6,653 nt of DNA from contig PNBM01000053.1 in NCBI GenBank assembly GCA_003135995.1, forward strand, positions 2,076 through 8,728. Direction: 5' to 3'. Positions 4,864 through 6,653 of this stretch are shown here, one piece after another. The translations under genes and the position numbers were made by a program. The notes below the pieces were generated by a model that ran no database searches, had not been told where the DNA came from, and worked only from the letters and a program-made list of their open reading frames with translations. This DNA is from Ignavibacteriota bacterium. Lineage in GTDB: Bacteria > Bacteroidota > Ignavibacteria > Tepidaquicellales > Tepidaquicellaceae. The first letter of the stretch is position 1; each line of letters opens with the position of its first letter.

Positions 4864-6653
4864 TTATTTTTGTTTTGCAATTAAATTTAATGCCGAACCT
4901 GCCTTAAACCATCCTATTTGCTGTCCATTAAAAGTATGGTTCAACATTACTACATCAACTTTTCCGTCTTTATGCTTAACCGTCATTTTAAATTGTTCAC
5001 CGGGTTTGAAATGCTCAACATCGATATCGAATTTATCGTCTTCCATTATCAGGTTATAATCTTCTGTATTTGCAAAGGTTAATGGAAGCATTCCCTGCTT
5101 TTTCAAATTTGTTTCGTGAATTCTTGCAAATGATTTTACTATGATAGCTTTACCCCCGAGGAATCGAGGTTCCATAGCAGCGTGTTCTCGTGATGAACCT
5201 TCTCCATAGTTCTCTTCACCTATAACGACCCAGCCAATTCCTTTAGCTTTATAATCCCTTGCAACTTTAGGTACTTCATCATAATTATTTTTCAGTTCAT
5301 TTTTAACACTGTTCATTTTATCGTTGAAATAATTTATTGCTCCAATGAACATATTATTAGAAATGTTATCGAGATGTCCTCTGAATCTCAACCACGGACC
5401 TGCCATCGAAATATGGTCTGTTGTGCATTTACCCTTCACTTTGATAAGCAACGCTAAATTACTGAAATCTTTTTTCAAATCGGGTGCACGAAACGGTTCT
5501 AACTTTTGTAATCTTTTGCTCGCAAGGTCAATAGCAACATTTATTTCTTTACCGTTTTTATTAGGTTCAATATATCCCGCATCACCTCCTATAAATCCAT
5601 GTTCCGGTAATTCATTTCCGACGGGAACATCAAGTTTAACATTTTCTCCCTTATCATTTACTAATGTATCAGTTAAAGGATTAAATGTTAATTTTCCTGA
5701 GAGAGCAAAAGCAGTGACAATTTCAGGAGAAGCTACAAATGAGTGTGTGCCCGGGTTTCCGTCGTTTCTCTTTACGAAATTTCTGTTGTAAGAAGTAATA
5801 ATCGTATTCTTTTCTCCGGGTTGTACGTCGTGACGTTTCCATTGCCCGATGCACGGACCGCAGGCATTTGCCAATACCAAGCCTCCGACTTTATCAAATA
5901 TCTCAAGTTGCCCGTCACGCTCTATCGTTGCTCTGATTTGCTCTGAACCGGGAGTTATTACAAACTCGGATTTTACTTTCAATCCTTTTTCAATCGCCTG
6001 GTTTGCTACTGAAGCAGAACGCTCCATATCTTCATAAGATGAATTCGTGCAACTGCCTATTAATGCTACTTTAATTTGTTCGGGATAATTATTTTTAATT
6101 ACATCTTCCTTGAATTTCGAAATCGGGTGTGCAAGGTCAGGTGTAAATGGTCCGTTTATGTATGGTTCAAGTTCGGATAGATTAATTTCTATGACGCGGT
6201 CATAATATTTTTCACTTCCCGAATCCGCTTTCAAACAATTACCAAGCTGTTTCGCCAATTCAGCAACTTTTTTTCTTTCCGTCGCAATTAAGTAATTATA
6301 CATTTTATCATCAAAAGGGAATATAGATGTGGTTGCTCCAATTTCAGCTCCCATATTGCCTATGGTAGCTTTACCCGTGCACGAAATTGTGCTTGCACCT
6401 TCTCCAAAATATTCTATGATATAACCTGTTCCGCCTTTCACTGTAAGTATTCCCGCAAGTTTTAAAATAATATCTTTAGGTGAAGTCCAGCCGCTTAATT
6501 TTCCGGTTAAATGTACTCCGAGAATTTTCGGAAATTTTAATTCCCAAGGCAATCCTGCCATAACGTCGACTGCATCCGCTCCTCCGACACCGATTGCTAT
6601 CATTCCGAGTCCTCCTGCATTCGGGGTATGAGAATCTGTTCCAATCATCATAC
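4864..6653 (-). CDS. acn: Aconitate hydratase, mitochondrial-type, C-terminal part (N-terminus beyond window)
   Basis: The frame is open to the window edge. The 595 readable residues begin inside the protein at [14 protein letters not shown], so the Met at 6651 is internal, not a start. Aconitase interconverts citrate and isocitrate via cis-aconitate in the TCA cycle, in the cytoplasm. Counting from that Met, Asp6-Ser7-His8 correspond to the active-site Asp165-Ser166-His167 of porcine mitochondrial aconitase, so about 160 residues are missing. The 4Fe-4S ligands are present as Cys201 ([10 protein letters not shown]) and Cys264 and Cys267 ([11 protein letters not shown]). Substrate and catalytic residues appear in [12 protein letters not shown] (287-298), [12 protein letters not shown] (409-420) and [14 protein letters not shown] (483-496). 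The swivel domain starts near residue 390. The SSYEDM segment and the overall layout favour the mitochondrial-type family over the longer AcnA/IRP or the AcnB type. The rhodanese gene follows 7 bp after the stop. Confidence 0.96.
   Translation of the reverse strand, partial: MMIGTDSHTPNAGGLGMIAIGVGGADAVDVMAGLPWELKFPKILGVHLTGKLSGWTSPKDIILKLAGILTVKGGTGYIIEYFGEGASTISCTGKATIGNMGAEIGATTSIFPFDDKMYNYLIATERKKVAELAKQLGNCLKADSGSEKYYDRVIEINLSELEPYINGPFTPDLAHPISKFKEDVIKNNYPEQIKVALIGSCTNSSYEDMERSASVANQAIEKGLKVKSEFVITPGSEQIRATIERDGQLEIFDKVGGLVLANACGPCIGQWKRHDVQPGEKNTIITSYNRNFVKRNDGNPGTHSFVASPEIVTAFALSGKLTFNPLTDTLVNDKGENVKLDVPVGNELPEHGFIGGDAGYIEPNKNGKEINVAIDLASKRLQKLEPFRAPDLKKDFSNLALLIKVKGKCTTDHISMAGPWLRFRGHLDNISNNMFIGAINYFNDKMNSVKNELKNNYDEVPKVARDYKAKGIGWVVIGEENYGEGSSREHAAMEPRFLGGKAIIVKSFARIHETNLKKQGMLPLTFANTEDYNLIMEDDKFDIDVEHFKPGEQFKMTVKHKDGKVDVVMLNHTFNGQQIGWFKAGSALNLIAKQK

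Noticed and set aside
5345..6037. Three overlapping open frames on the + strand (5345-5791, 5743-5946, 5849-6037)
   Set aside because: They lie opposite the aconitase gene, whose protein is well conserved here; they show no recognisable motifs and are antisense shadows.
6649..6651. ATG as the start of the aconitase gene
   Set aside because: The residues after it ([11 protein letters not shown]) are an internal active-site segment; about 160 residues precede it in the family, so the true start is outside the window.

Overview
The window looks like an ordinary chromosomal segment from an AT-rich bacterium of the Bacteroidota/Chlorobiota/Ignavibacteriota (FCB) side of the tree. The best evidence is the large secreted protein at 578-3085. 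It ends in a type IX secretion (T9SS) sorting domain that opens with the QNYPNPFNPTT motif, a form I associate particularly with Ignavibacteria and related lineages. The absence of obvious Shine-Dalgarno sequences before the starts and the mitochondrial-type aconitase fit the same group. The placement is inference from motifs, not from a marker-gene comparison.

Layout from left to right. Bases 1-347 hold the C-terminal end of a DUF169-family protein. A 230-bp AT-rich intergenic region follows, with two kinds of short tandem repeat (a heptad repeat and a CACAGAG array) and a dyad that could be an operator. Bases 578-3085 encode an 835-residue exported beta-propeller protein with ten Asp-box (BNR) motifs. 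A palindromic hairpin element lies next, then a queD-like gene (3189-3611). All of these read on the + strand. The remaining genes read on the - strand and converge on queD. They are an exported M23 metallopeptidase (3647-4378), a small single-domain rhodanese (4506-4856), and the C-terminal three-quarters or so of an aconitase (4864 to the window edge).

Functionally the genes do not form one obvious pathway. Aconitase (TCA cycle) and the rhodanese are 7 bp apart and probably cotranscribed. QueD acts in 7-deazaguanine (queuosine) synthesis and stands alone here. The propeller protein and the M23 peptidase act outside the cytoplasm. No defence system, prophage, transposase, CRISPR array or RNA gene is visible.

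The most interesting material is non-coding. One palindromic family appears three times, with a compensatory base-pair change, always in the same orientation relative to the gene upstream of it. Heptanucleotide tandem arrays at gene ends place TAA stops in all three reading frames. A CACAGAG array is spaced at 10-11-10 bp, close to one helical turn. None of these amounts to a demonstrated new system, but they are the places to look.
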